This document shows, piece by piece, positions 38,887 through 51,659 of a DNA stretch of 64,000 nucleotides. A program made the translations under genes and the position numbers. The notes below the pieces were generated by a model. The model did not search any database. It was not told the origin of the DNA and saw nothing but the letters and a program-made list of their open reading frames with translations. Origin of the DNA: Rhodocyclaceae bacterium (GTDB lineage: Bacteria > Pseudomonadota > Gammaproteobacteria > Burkholderiales > Rhodocyclaceae); NCBI GenBank assembly GCA_018262775.1, contig JADFDU010000009.1, forward strand, positions 1 to 64,000. The letters run 5' to 3'. Position 1 is the first letter of the stretch. Each line of letters opens with the position of its first letter.

Positions 38887-38959
38887 CATCATTTCCGCAA
38901 AAACGGGAATCCGGATGTGTCATGGCTCCCCGTTTTCACGGGGGGGCCACCGCAGGCGG

Positions 38960-39385
38960 TTACTTCGCGACCTGTTTCTCCCGCAGTTCCTCCAGGGTCT
39001 TGCAGTCGATGCACATGGTGGCCGTAGGACGGGCTTCCAGCCGCTTCAGGCCGATCTCTACGCCGCAGGAGTCGCAATAGCCGTACTCGCCGTTCTCGAG
39101 GCGTCCCAGGGCCTCGTCGATCTTCTTGATCAACTTGCGCTCGCGGTCGCGGTTACGCAACTCGAGGGCGATGTCGGATTCCTGGCTGGCGCGATCGTTA
39201 GGGTCGGCGAAAACGGTCGCCTCGTCCTGCATCGTGTGTACCGTGCGTTCAACGTCCTGCAACAACTCGTCTTTCAGCGTCTCCAGGATGGCGCGGAAGT
39301 GCTTGTGCTGCTTGGCGTTCATGTACGCCTCACCCTTCTTGGGGACATAGGGCGGGAACTGTTTGTGGAGGATGTCTTCAGTCAT
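38960..39385 (-). CDS. dksA: RNA polymerase-binding transcription factor DksA
   Basis: This 141-residue protein is a coiled coil (about residues 30-110) with the conserved tip segment ADPNDRASQESD. A C-terminal zinc finger follows with CDSC and CIDC pairs. It works with ppGpp at RNA polymerase. The start at 39385 gives the family N-terminus (MTEDIL); the longer frame reads through the tRNA-Pro gene region and is not credible. Confidence 0.95.
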   Translation of the reverse strand: MTEDILHKQFPPYVPKKGEAYMNAKQHKHFRAILETLKDELLQDVERTVHTMQDEATVFADPNDRASQESDIALELRNRDRERKLIKKIDEALGRLENGEYGYCDSCGVEIGLKRLEARPTATMCIDCKTLEELREKQVAK

Positions 39386-39472
39386 TTCTCGAACCAGGAA
39401 TTGCCGGAAAGCCGCTTTAATATCAGAAATGCGGAGGGGTCGCAAGCAAAACTTCCGCACGGGCTGATTCGA

Positions 39473-39501
39473 TTGACCTAATAGGGGTGCCCGAGTAGAA
39501 T
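39473..39501 (+). promoter_or_regulatory. Promoter of the tRNA-Pro/Arg/His genes
   Basis: TTGACC (39473-39478) and TAGAAT (39496-39501) are separated by exactly 17 bases. Transcription would start just before tRNA-Pro at 39512. The GC-rich discriminator fits a stringently controlled stable-RNA promoter. Confidence 0.75.
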
Positions 39502-39511
39502 TCTGCGTCTT

Positions 39512-39588
<77 letters not shown>

Positions 39589-39607
39589 GTATGGCGTGAA
39601 TCTACGA

Positions 39608-39684
39608 GCGCCCGTAGCTCAACCGGATAGAGCACCGGCCTTCTAAGCCGGGGGTTGTGAGTTCGAGTCTCGCCGGGCGCGCCA
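39608..39684 (+). tRNA. tRNA-Arg (anticodon TCT)
   Basis: A 77-base cloverleaf with acceptor arms GCGCCCG and CGGGCGC, anticodon stem CCGGC/GCCGG around CTTCTAA, T-arm GAGTTCGAGTCTC and encoded CCA. Confidence 0.97.
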
Positions 39685-39717
39685 GCATGCAAGTCATGGC
39701 GCGTTGGCATGTCCAGT

Positions 39718-39794
39718 GGTGGACGTAGCTCAGTTGGTAGAGTCCTGGATTGTGATTCCAGTTGTCGCGGGTTCGAGTCCCGTCGTCCACCCCA
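39718..39794 (+). tRNA. tRNA-His (anticodon GTG)
   Basis: A 77-base cloverleaf. The extra 5' G at position -1 pairs with C73, as is typical for tRNA-His. The anticodon stem CTGGA/TCCAG surrounds TTGTGAT. The T-arm is GGGTTCGAGTCCC and CCA is encoded. Confidence 0.97.
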
Positions 39795-39928
39795 CCTTCT
39801 CCCGATACAATGCCCTGCTGTTACCCTGCAGTTATTGCGGCGTATGGCGCATGCCATGAGCCCGCGCCGACGGCATGATGTAACGTTAACGTCAACGTAT
39901 CTGCCGCCGAAGAAATGAGAAAGCATCG

Positions 39929-41901
<1,973 letters not shown>

Positions 41902-41902
<1 letters not shown>

Positions 41903-44247
41903 TGACGCACGAAACCCCCGACCTGTTCGATGACCTGAAAGTCAGTGCCGGCGGTACGGCGCCCCCTCCGCCGCCTGCTGCCGCCCCGCTGCCCGACGAG
42001 GCTCTGCCGCTCGACCTCTATGCAGAGCGCGCCTATCTGACCTACGCCATGAGTGTGGTTACGGGTCGTGCCCTGCCGCATGTGGAAGACGGCCAGAAAC
42101 CGGTGCAGCGGCGCATTCTCTACGCCATGCACGAGATGGGTCTGCGTGCTGGCGCCAAGCCGGTAAAGAGCGCACGCGTCGTCGGCGACGTCATCGGCAA
42201 GTTCCATCCCCACGGCGACCAGAGCGTCTACAATGCCATGGTGCGTGTGGCACAGGACTTCTCGCTGCGCTATCCGCTCATTGATGGCCAGGGCAACTTC
42301 GGTTCGCGCGATGGCGATTCCGCCGCGGCCATGCGTTACACCGAGGCGCGGCTGACGCCGATCGCCGAATTGCTGCTCGGCGAACTCGATCGCGGCACTG
42401 TCGACTTCGCGCCCAACTACGACGGCGCCTTCAAAGAACCGGTGCTGCTGCCGGCGCGCCTGCCGATGGTGCTGCTCAATGGCGCTTCCGGCATCGCCGT
42501 TGGCATGGCCACGGAGATCCCGCCGCACAACCTGCGCGAGGTGGCGCAGGCGGCGGCGCATCTGGTGCGCAACCCGAAAGCCATGCTGTCCGATCTGCTG
42601 CAGCATGTGAAGGGTCCGGATTTTCCGGGCGGTGGGCAGATCATCTCCCAGCCGAAGGATATCGCCGAGGCCTACGCCGGCGGGCGCGGCAGCCTGCGCA
42701 TGCGCGCGCGCTGGCGCATCGAGGAACTGGCGCGCGGCCAGTGGCGCATCGTCGTGCAGGAACTGCCGCATGGCGTCTCTGCGGCGCAGATCGCCGCGGA
42801 GATCGAGTCGCTCACCAATCCGCAGCCGCGTCAGGGCCGCAAGGACGTCACGCAGGAGCAGAAGAACCTCAAGCAACTGCTGCTCTCGGTGCTCGACGCG
42901 ATGCGCGACGAGTCTACCGACAAGGAGCCGGTGCGGTTGATCTTCGAGCCGAAGTCGAAGAACCAGGACGTGCAGGAGATGATGAACATCCTGCTGGCCA
43001 ATACCAGCCTGGAAACCAACGTCTCGCTCAACTTCACCATGCTCGGCCGCGACGGTCGGCCGCAGCAGAAGAACCTGGTGCAGATCGTCTCGGAGTGGGT
43101 GGCCTTCCGCTACGCCACCGTCCAGCGGCGCACGCGGCATCGCCTGGGGGAGGTGGAACGGCGCATCCACATCCTCGACGGGCGCATGATCGCCTTCCTC
43201 AGCATCGACAAGGTCATCAAGGTCATCCGCAATTCGGACGAGCCGAAGCAGGACCTGATGGCAAAGTTCAGCCTGAGCGAAGTCCAGGCCGAGGACATCC
43301 TCGAGATCCGTCTGCGCCAGTTGGCACGGCTGGAAGGCATCCGCATCGAGAAGGAACTGGCGGATCTGAAGGAGGAGCAGGGCAAACTGAAACTGCTGCT
43401 GGCCGAGCGCAAAGAAATGACCAAGCTCCTGCTCAAGGAAATCGAGCAGGACGCGAAGCAGTACGGCGACGAGCGGCGCACTCTCATCGAGGCGGTGGCG
43501 CCGGTGGTGCCGGCCGAGATCCAGGTGCAGGACGAGCCGGTGACGGTGATTCTCTCGAAGAATGGCTGGGTGCGTCGCCGCGATGGACACGGCATCGATC
43601 CCACCTCGATAACGTACAAGGCGGGCGATTATCCTTTCCTGGTGGCGGAGACGCGCACCATCTGGCCGCTGGTCGTCGTCGACTCGAACGGCCGCGCCTA
43701 TTCGCTGCGCGTGTCGGACCTGCCCGGCGGGCGCGGCGACGGTGCGCCGATCACCACCATGATCGACATGCAGGCCGGTGCGCGCGTCGCGGCGGCGCTG
43801 TCGGATGCGCCGGGAACCCCCTATCTCTTTGCCAACTCCGGCGGCTACGGCTTCATCGCCCGCGTCTCCGACCTGGTCACGCGGCAGAAGGCCGGCAAGG
43901 CTTTCATGAGCCTGGAGCAGGACGAGCGCATGCTGCATCCGGCCAAGGCAACGGGCGACACGATTGCCGCCGTGTCGGAAAACGGCCGGCTGCTGCTCTT
44001 CGCGATCGGAGAAATGAAAATCCAGTCGGCGGGCCGTGGCGTCCTCGTCATGGGGCTCGACGACAAGGAAGCGCTGGTCGGCGTCGTCGTCAACGATGGC
44101 AGCCGCGTGATCGTGGAGGGTGCCGGTCGCGGTGGCAGGACGGTGCCCTGCAAGGTATCCGGCAAGGACATGGAGAAATACCGGCTGCACCGGGCGCGCA
44201 AGGGCTGCCTGCTGCCGGTGAAGATGAAGCCGGCGTTTATCCTTTAA
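41902..44247 (+). CDS. parC: DNA topoisomerase IV subunit A
   Basis: This 781-residue subunit has the breakage-reunion domain with catalytic Tyr146 in [13 protein letters not shown] and the quinolone-region helix [17 protein letters not shown] coiled coil (about 430-500) and a C-terminal beta-pinwheel follow. A Pro/Ala-rich N-terminal extension (residues 15-35) is partly encoded by a weak match to the 24-base repeat at 41937-41960. The last 11 bases overlap the convergent dgkA gene. Confidence 0.95.
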
Positions 44248-44623
44248 GCAGCGGCCACAAAGTCAGTCCCCAGACTACGGCGGCATTGACGAGGGCGAGC
44301 ATCACGGCGGCGCTGCCGAGGTCCTTGGCGCGCTTGGACAGTTCGTGGCGCTCGGCGGAGACACGGTCGACCACCGCTTCGACGGCGGAATTCAGCAGTT
44401 CGACGATGAGGATCAGCAGCAGGCTGCCAACCAGCAGCGCCCGCTCGGTGCCGTTGCTGCCCAGGTAGAGCCCCAGCGGTAGCAGCGGCGCGACGAGCAG
44501 CAGTTCCTGGCGGAAGGCCGCTTCGTGACGCCATGCGGCGAGCAGGCCGTCGCGCGAGTAGCGCGTGGCGTTGAGGATGCGCTTGAAGCCGCCGCGACTC
44601 TTGTGCGGCGAGGGGATGGCCAT
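44237..44623 (-). CDS. dgkA: Diacylglycerol kinase
   Basis: This 128-residue inner-membrane enzyme phosphorylates diacylglycerol. It has an amphipathic N-terminus and three transmembrane helices. The conserved catalytic segment is [14 protein letters not shown] with the family glutamates near residue 75. The C-terminal AVVWGLTLW is encoded by a copy of the 24-base repeat. It converges on parC with an 11-base overlap. Its ribosome-binding site lies in a 12-base-pair hairpin. Confidence 0.93.
   Translation of the reverse strand: MAIPSPHKSRGGFKRILNATRYSRDGLLAAWRHEAAFRQELLLVAPLLPLGLYLGSNGTERALLVGSLLLILIVELLNSAVEAVVDRVSAERHELSKRAKDLGSAAVMLALVNAAVVWGLTLWPLLKG
44258..44281 (-). repeat. 24-base dispersed repeat, copy F (end of dgkA)
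   Basis: On the minus strand it begins GCCGTAGTC and ends GGGGACTGACTTTG, and it is translated as AVVWGLTL near the end of DgkA. The frame is the same as in copy A of the hydrolase at 6681-6704. Confidence 0.6.
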
Positions 44624-44624
44624 G

Positions 44625-44653
44625 TCTTCTCCCTGATCGTTTCAGGGAGAAGA
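44625..44653 (-). promoter_or_regulatory. 12-base-pair hairpin covering the dgkA ribosome-binding site
   Basis: TCTTCTCCCTGA (44625-44636) and TCAGGGAGAAGA (44642-44653) are perfectly complementary with a 5-base loop. On the minus strand the second arm contains GGGAGAAG just before the dgkA ATG at 44623. There is no T-tract, so masking of translation or an RNA end for the aldehyde oxidoreductase gene is more likely than intrinsic termination. Confidence 0.6.
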
Positions 44654-44655
44654 TT

Positions 44656-46980
44656 CTACCCTCCGGCGATCATCGGGAATACCGTCACGCGATCGCCATT
44701 TCTCAGCAGCGCCTGCATTTCCCCAGACAGCACCATTTCACCGTTGACGGCGACATTGAGGTTGCGGTCGTCGAGCGCGACGGCCGCCTCGGGCAGGCGC
44801 TTGCGCAGCGCTTCGCGCAGTTCGACCACGTTCGACACTGGCTCGTCTACCACGATGGCGTTTTCCGGCGCGCCCGGCGTTGCGCCGGGCAGTTCCACCC
44901 GCAAGGCGAAACCGGTGGTGACCTGCGACAGTTTTTCGTGCCATGCCAACTGCGGCGTGCCCTCGGCGTTAAGCCCTGTCAGGGCGTAGAAGCGCGCCTT
45001 CAGCTGCGCGAACTGCTCGCGGTCGATCTTCTCGCCCTTGAACGGACCGAAGGTGTTCGCCTCTTCGAACCAGCGCGGCGGTAGCGTGTCGTCCTTGGCG
45101 CGCAGGCCGAGGCGGAAGTTGAGCATGTGTTCAATGCCGGTAACGTTGCGGCCGATCTCGTCCATGTCGGCCGGCGTAAGCGTGGTGCCGGTCAAGGTGT
45201 TGACCTGCTCGGCGAAGTCTGCGGCGTCCGGCAGGGTAGGTGAGTTGAACAGCTTGGTGTCGAAGCGGCACATGCCGACCGAGTCGCCGACGGCGAAGGT
45301 GTTTTCGCACTTGCGTACGGCGAATTCCTTGCCCTCATAGGAGTTCGGCTTGGCCGAAACAGTGCCGCCGTAGAGCTCGGTCTTGAAGGCGGGATCGTCG
45401 TTGACGCGGGCGTTGATCTCCAGCGTGACGCGGTTGCGCAGGTGGTCCATGCCGCGCGTGGCGACCGACAGGCCGAGGGCGAAGGCCTTGAGGATGCGCG
45501 CGTCGTGCGGGTCGGACTGGAACAGGCCCTTCACCGACATGCGGTACTGGGCAGCCTCTGGCGGGTAATGGCCCTTTTCGATGGCGCGGGTGGAGTCGGC
45601 GATGACGTTGCCGAAGCCTTCTCGCTTGGCCGTCATGAAGAGCAGTTTCTCGATGACGTCGTAATTGCCCCAGGCCAGATCCAGCCCGTCGGTCTCCTTC
45701 TGCGTGATAATGCCGCGCTGATACAGTTCCATGGCCCAGGCAAGGGCGCCGCCGGTGCTGGCCGAATCGAGGCCGAGATCGTTGAGGATGTTGTTCAGGC
45801 GCAGGACGTGTTCCGGCTCCTTGATGCCGATGTTCGGGCCGAACTTGCCGAGCGTGACGTACTCGGGACCGTCGCCCTTGTCGTAGCGATCGAACTGGCC
45901 GTCCCCCTTGATACCGTTGTAGGTCTTCTTGCGCTCGTGCTCGACGTCGGCCTGCGCCTTGTCGTAGCTGGCGTTGCCCCTCAGTCCCTTCAGTGCGTGT
46001 GCGCCCCAGCCACCCTTGCCCTCGGGCGTCATGTCGTTGAGGTTGCGGCAATGCACCGGACACTTGAAGCAGCCGTCCATGCCGGGGCGGTAGACGTCGA
46101 AGTTGTCGGCGTCGAGCGATTCGCCCCAGGTGGTTTCCTGGTTGTTCTTGGTGCCCATGGCACCCAACACGCGGCTCGGCTTGTAGAGGAAGGGCGTGCC
46201 GACCATCTTCAGGGCGTTCTTGATGACGGAGGTGCCGGTGATCTTCTTGCCAATGGCCTTGTTCTGCGTCCTGGCATCGGCGGGCAGCACAATTTCCGGC
46301 GGACGGCCATGGACCATGATCGCCTTCAGATTGTGGGCGCCCATCTTGGCGCCGCCGCCGCCCCGCGCCCAGATCGCCTTGATGCCGCCCATGATGCCCG
46401 CGCACAGCACCCCGTTCTCGCCGGAACTGGTGATGCGCGCCAGTGCCATGTCCTTGCGTTCCTTGCAATTGAAGTCGCGCTCGACGGCCGCCGCCGTGTC
46501 CAGATTGTTCAGGCCGGCATAGGGCGTGGCGTCCTCGAAGGTGACCTCATCCTCGGCGAGGCGCAGCAGCGTCCACTGCGCAGCCTTGCCGAAGAGCACC
46601 AGGTGGTCGTAGCCATGGCGCTTGAGGAAGGCGGGAAAGTAATCGCCGCCGTTGGAATCGAGGATGGCATAAGACTCGGGTGATTTGCTGGTGAAATTGC
46701 CGCGTGTGGCCGAGGGCATGACGCTGGTCAGCACGCCGGAGCCGAAGATCAGCGGGATCTCCGGGTCGAGGGCGTCCTTTTCTTCCTGCAGGAGGTTGTA
46801 GAGCAGCCACATGTTGGCGCCGCGGCCGCCGAGGAAGTGCGTCAGCACCTCGGCCGGCAGGTATTTGCGGCGGGTCTCCTGGCGTTCCAGGTCGACGAAC
46901 AGGGTGGCACCCTGGGTCGTAAACTGGGGGGTGTCATGGAGCCGGTTGCAGAGCCGGTCGACCAGGGTATGGATGCTCAT
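44656..46980 (-). CDS. aor: Aldehyde:ferredoxin oxidoreductase with C-terminal MoaD/ThiS-like domain
   Basis: This 774-residue enzyme would oxidise an aldehyde to the acid with a tungsten or molybdenum pterin cofactor. The N-terminal AOR domain has GGRGANMWLLYN near residue 51, and the [4Fe-4S] cysteines are Cys304, Cys307 and Cys311 (CFKCPVHC) plus a later cysteine in SVGMCRFD. Residues 695-774 form a separate ubiquitin-like domain of the MoaD/ThiS type and end in MIAGG, a free Gly-Gly tail. The start at 46980 follows AGGAGGCAACC. Next to pad genes, phenylacetaldehyde is a likely substrate. No AorA or AorC electron-transfer partner genes lie beside it. Confidence 0.9.
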   Translation of the reverse strand: MSIHTLVDRLCNRLHDTPQFTTQGATLFVDLERQETRRKYLPAEVLTHFLGGRGANMWLLYNLLQEEKDALDPEIPLIFGSGVLTSVMPSATRGNFTSKSPESYAILDSNGGDYFPAFLKRHGYDHLVLFGKAAQWTLLRLAEDEVTFEDATPYAGLNNLDTAAAVERDFNCKERKDMALARITSSGENGVLCAGIMGGIKAIWARGGGGAKMGAHNLKAIMVHGRPPEIVLPADARTQNKAIGKKITGTSVIKNALKMVGTPFLYKPSRVLGAMGTKNNQETTWGESLDADNFDVYRPGMDGCFKCPVHCRNLNDMTPEGKGGWGAHALKGLRGNASYDKAQADVEHERKKTYNGIKGDGQFDRYDKGDGPEYVTLGKFGPNIGIKEPEHVLRLNNILNDLGLDSASTGGALAWAMELYQRGIITQKETDGLDLAWGNYDVIEKLLFMTAKREGFGNVIADSTRAIEKGHYPPEAAQYRMSVKGLFQSDPHDARILKAFALGLSVATRGMDHLRNRVTLEINARVNDDPAFKTELYGGTVSAKPNSYEGKEFAVRKCENTFAVGDSVGMCRFDTKLFNSPTLPDAADFAEQVNTLTGTTLTPADMDEIGRNVTGIEHMLNFRLGLRAKDDTLPPRWFEEANTFGPFKGEKIDREQFAQLKARFYALTGLNAEGTPQLAWHEKLSQVTTGFALRVELPGATPGAPENAIVVDEPVSNVVELREALRKRLPEAAVALDDRNLNVAVNGEMVLSGEMQALLRNGDRVTVFPMIAGG

Positions 46981-47036
46981 GGTTGCCTCCTGAGGCGAGT
47001 ATGCGCCCAAGCTAACACGGGTTATTTCGTATGGAT

Positions 47037-47050
47037 TTGATCCAGGTCAA
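47037..47050. promoter_or_regulatory. FNR/ANR-like box between aor and korA
   Basis: TTGAT-CCAG-GTCAA matches the FNR consensus TTGAT-N4-ATCAA at nine of ten fixed positions. It lies in the 169-base gap between the divergent aor and korA genes, upstream of TATAAT (47084-47089) for korA. It would allow oxygen-limited induction of both. Confidence 0.65.
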
Positions 47051-47149
47051 ATATGGTGGATAGCAAACTGTTTGTAACCAAATTATAATTAAGACGTGGG
47101 GTAGGGTAAAGTGGCATTCAACACATGGGAGAGTCCCAAGGAGGCAGTC

Positions 47150-49056
47150 ATGTCGGGTGCGGCAGCAGCAGTGGATGTCGGCTTGGAGCGGCGCACGGCG
47201 CCGCGGCCGGTGGAGGAGCTCGACAGCGTCGTCATCCGCTTTGTCGGCGATTCCGGCGACGGCATGCAACTGACCGGGAATGAGTTTTCCCGGGCCATTG
47301 CCAAGGCCGGGCATGACTTTGCCACCCACCCCGATTACCCCTCCGAGATCCGCGCCCCGACCGGCACGCTGTTCGGCGTCTCCGGCTACCAGATCCAGTT
47401 TGCTTCCAGGCAGGTATTTACTTCCGGCGATGCACCGGATGTACTGGTGGCCATGAATCCGGCCGCGCTGAAAACCAACCTGTCGGATGTAAAAAATGGC
47501 GGCACGATCATCGCCAACAGCGGTGCTTTCACCGACAACAGCCTTGCCAAGGCCGGCTATGCGGCCAACCCGCTCAAGGACGGCAGCCTCGGCAACTATC
47601 GTGTTTACGAAATCGATATTAGCGGCCTGACTGCGCTCGCCCTCAAGGATTCCGGCCTCTCGAAAAAGGATGTCGGTCGCTGCAAGAACTACTACGCCCT
47701 GGGCCTGATGCTGAGCCTCTACAGCCGGCCGCTCGACAAGGAAGAGGGGGACGTCCGCAAGAAGTTCGCCAAGAAGCCGCAACTGGCCGAGGCCAATGTG
47801 CTGGCACTGCGCGCAGGCTACGCCTATGTCGAGGCCACCGAGATGTTCATCACTAGCTATCGGGTGCGCGCCGCCGATATCCGTGCCGGTACCTACCGCA
47901 GCCTGACCGGCAATCATGCGACCGCACTCGGCTTCGTCGCCGCCTCGGAGCTGTCCGGGGTACCGCTGTTCCTCGGTTCCTACCCGATCACGCCCGCCAC
48001 CGACATCCTGCATGAGTTGGCGGCGCTGAAGCATTTCAACGTCACCACCTTCCAGGCAGAGGACGAGATCGCCGGCATCTGCTCGGCTATCGGCGCATCC
48101 TACGGCGGCGTGCTCGGCATGACCACCACCTCCGGCCCCGGCATGGCGCTGAAGACCGAGGCACTCGGCCTGGCCGTGATGCTGGAACTGCCGCTGGTGA
48201 TCGTGAACGTGCAGCGCGGTGGCCCGTCGACCGGCCTGCCGACGAAGATCGAGCAGTCAGACCTGCTGCAGGCGATCTATGGCCGCAACGGCGAATGCCC
48301 GCTCCCGGTCATCGCCGCAAATTCTCCCTCTGATTGTTTTGATTGTGCCATGGAGGCCTTCCGCATTGCGGTGAAGTATATGACACCGGTGATCCTCCTC
48401 ACTGATGGCGGCATCGGCAATGCTGCCGAGCCGTGGCGGATTCCCGATCCGGCCTCGCTGCCCAAGTTGGAGGTGAAGTTCCGCACCGATCCGGAGGGCT
48501 ATCAGGCCTATGCGCGCGATGCCAACCTGGCGCGCTCCTGGGTGCGCCCGGGCACACCCGGGCTGGAGCACCGCGTCGGCGGCCTGGAAAAAGACTTTCT
48601 CACCGGCAATATCTCGCAAGATCCGCTTAACCACCAACGCATGGTCGATGTGCGTGCCGCCAAGGTGGCCGGCATCGCGCGGGATATCCCGCCGACCCGG
48701 GTGGAAGGGCCGGCGCAGGGCGACCTGCTTATCGTTGGCTGGGGCAGCACCTACGGCTCCATCGTGCAGGCGCGCGAACAGGCCGTGGCGGAAGGCCATG
48801 CCGTTGCCCATGTTCACCTGCGCCACCTCAACCCGTTCCCATCGGACCTCGGCGACATCCTCAAGCGTTACAAGACGGTGCTGGTGCCGGAGATGAATCT
48901 CGGCCAGCTCTCGCGCCTGCTGCGGGAGCGCTACCTGATCGATGTCGTGCAACTCAACAAGGTGCAGGGCAAGCCGTTCAAGGTGTCCGAGATCTACGAC
49001 CGCATCATCGAATTGTGCAATGGGGTGCCGAAAGGGGTATCGAAAGGGGTGTCGAA

Positions 49057-49060
<4 letters not shown>
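47150..49060 (+). CDS. korA: 2-oxoacid:ferredoxin oxidoreductase, fused gamma-alpha subunit (KorA type)
   Basis: This 636-residue protein joins the gamma domain (about 15-215, opening VVIRFVGDSGDGMQLTG) to the alpha domain (about 235-636, with GSYPITPATDILHEL near residue 275 and EDEIAGICSAIGASYGG). This is the arrangement of 2-oxoglutarate:ferredoxin oxidoreductases. With KorB it would convert a 2-oxoacid and CoA to acyl-CoA and reduced ferredoxin. I start at ATG 47150 because AAGGAGGCAGTC precedes it; the GTG at 47111 lacks a site. The C-terminus ends in a three-fold repeat, GVPKGVSKGVSK. The stop overlaps korB in ATGA. Confidence 0.93.
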
Positions 49061-50347
<1,287 letters not shown>

Positions 50348-50397
50348 GCGTTTCCGGCATGCAATAATCGCCCGCTCCATACCGAGCGAGGTGCAAC

Positions 50398-51543
50398 ATG
50401 CTGGTTCCTGCTTCCGTTTCGGATTACCGCCTGCTGGCACAGCGGCGCCTGCCGCGTGCCTTCTTCGACTACATCGACGGTGGCGCCTATGGTGAACTCA
50501 CCCTCAGGGCCAACCAGGCCGACCTCGACGCGCTCAAGCTGCACCAGCGCGTCCTGCGCGGCGCCTCGGCCATCGACACGACGACGACCGTACTCGGCCA
50601 GAAACTGGCGCAACCGGTGATCCTCGCGCCGGTAGGTCTGGCCGGCCTCTACGCCCGCCGCGGTGAGGTGCAGGCAGCGCGCGCGGCGTGTGCCGCCGGC
50701 GTGCCGTTCTGCCTCAGCACAGTATCCATTTGCTCCATAGAGGAAGTCAGTGCCGGTAGTACGGCGCCGTTCTGGTTTCAGCTGTATGTCATTCGCGATC
50801 GCGGCTATGCCAAGGAACTCCTGGCGCGCGCGCAGGCGGCTGGCTGCACCACGCTGGTGTTTACTGTTGACCTGCCGGTGTTCGCCACGCGCTACCGCGA
50901 CGTGCGCAACGGCATGACCGGCGGTACGTCTCCACTCGGCAGGATCGTCAAGCTGTGGGAAATCGTACGCCATGCAGGCTGGCTCCTCGACGTGCCCATC
51001 AGCGGCAAACCGCTCACCTTCGGCAACCTCGCCCAGGCCGTGCCCTCGGCACGCAGCCTTGAAGCCATGAAGGGCTGGGTCGATGCCCAGTTCGACCCGG
51101 GCGTCACCTGGAACGACCTCGGTTGGGTGCGCGAACACTGGCACGGGCCGATCGTCATCAAGGGCGTGCTCGACACCGATGACGCGTGCGCCGCGGCCGA
51201 CGTCGGTGCCAACGCGGTGGTCGTTTCCAACCACGGCGGCCGCCAGCTCGACGGCGCGCCATCTGCTATCTCCGTGCTGCCGCGCATAGCAGAGGCCGTC
51301 GGCGACAAGCTGGAAGTCCTCATGGACGGCGGCATCCGCAGTGGCCAGGACGTTGCCAAAGCGCTCGCCCTGGGGGCACGGGCCGTCATGCTCGGCCGCG
51401 CGTGGGCCTATGCCCTGGCGGCACGCGGCGAGGCCGGTGTGGCGGAGGTCCTGGCGATCCTCAAGCGCGAGCTGGAAGTGACGATGAGCCTGCTCGGCGT
51501 GGAGCGCATAGACAGCATCGGCGCGGAGGTGATCGATCGCTAG
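50398..51543 (+). CDS. FMN-dependent 2-hydroxyacid dehydrogenase (lactate or mandelate dehydrogenase family)
   Basis: This 381-residue TIM-barrel flavoenzyme shows FFDYIDGGAYGE near residue 22, QLYVIRDRG, the substrate arginine in TRYRDVRNG, and the catalytic His279 and Arg282 in VSNHGGRQLDG. These features belong to LldD, glycolate oxidase and (S)-mandelate dehydrogenase alike. In this setting mandelate is attractive because its oxidation gives phenylglyoxylate, the PadEFGHI substrate. L-lactate is the safer default. It lies 50 bases after the ferredoxin gene. Confidence 0.9.
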   Translation: MLVPASVSDYRLLAQRRLPRAFFDYIDGGAYGELTLRANQADLDALKLHQRVLRGASAIDTTTTVLGQKLAQPVILAPVGLAGLYARRGEVQAARAACAAGVPFCLSTVSICSIEEVSAGSTAPFWFQLYVIRDRGYAKELLARAQAAGCTTLVFTVDLPVFATRYRDVRNGMTGGTSPLGRIVKLWEIVRHAGWLLDVPISGKPLTFGNLAQAVPSARSLEAMKGWVDAQFDPGVTWNDLGWVREHWHGPIVIKGVLDTDDACAAADVGANAVVVSNHGGRQLDGAPSAISVLPRIAEAVGDKLEVLMDGGIRSGQDVAKALALGARAVMLGRAWAYALAARGEAGVAEVLAILKRELEVTMSLLGVERIDSIGAEVIDR

Positions 51544-51551
51544 CGGAGAAC

Positions 51552-51565
51552 TTGATTGGGATCAA
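51552..51565. promoter_or_regulatory. FNR/ANR box upstream of the CoA ligase gene
   Basis: TTGAT-TGGG-ATCAA is a perfect FNR/ANR consensus. TATAGT lies at 51608-51613, so the box centre would be about 61 bases before the transcript start, a known activating position for FNR. The downstream genes are the CoA ligase and a thioesterase. Confidence 0.8.
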
Positions 51566-51659
51566 CTGATACAACACTAATCATTAAATTCATTAATCCG
51601 TATCTGTTATAGTGCTCAGGCAGCGTGTGGCAACCCGCATACGAAAACGGCCGCGCGTC

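Noticed and set aside
37085-38923. A 612-codon minus-strand frame opposite pnp
   Set aside because: pnp is complete and conserved on the other strand, and the frame crosses the pnp terminator.
41937-41960. Match to the 24-base repeat in the N-terminal extension of parC
   Set aside because: The ends agree and the place is suggestive, but the middle differs from strong copies, so it is not counted among the seven.
47111-47149. GTG at 47111 as the korA start
   Set aside because: It has no ribosome-binding site, while ATG 47150 follows AAGGAGG at the right distance and still leaves the whole gamma domain.
50743-50766. Match to the 24-base repeat in the hydroxyacid dehydrogenase gene
   Set aside because: It reads EVSAGSTA in a region where family members vary, and one end base differs. 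Chance similarity cannot be excluded.
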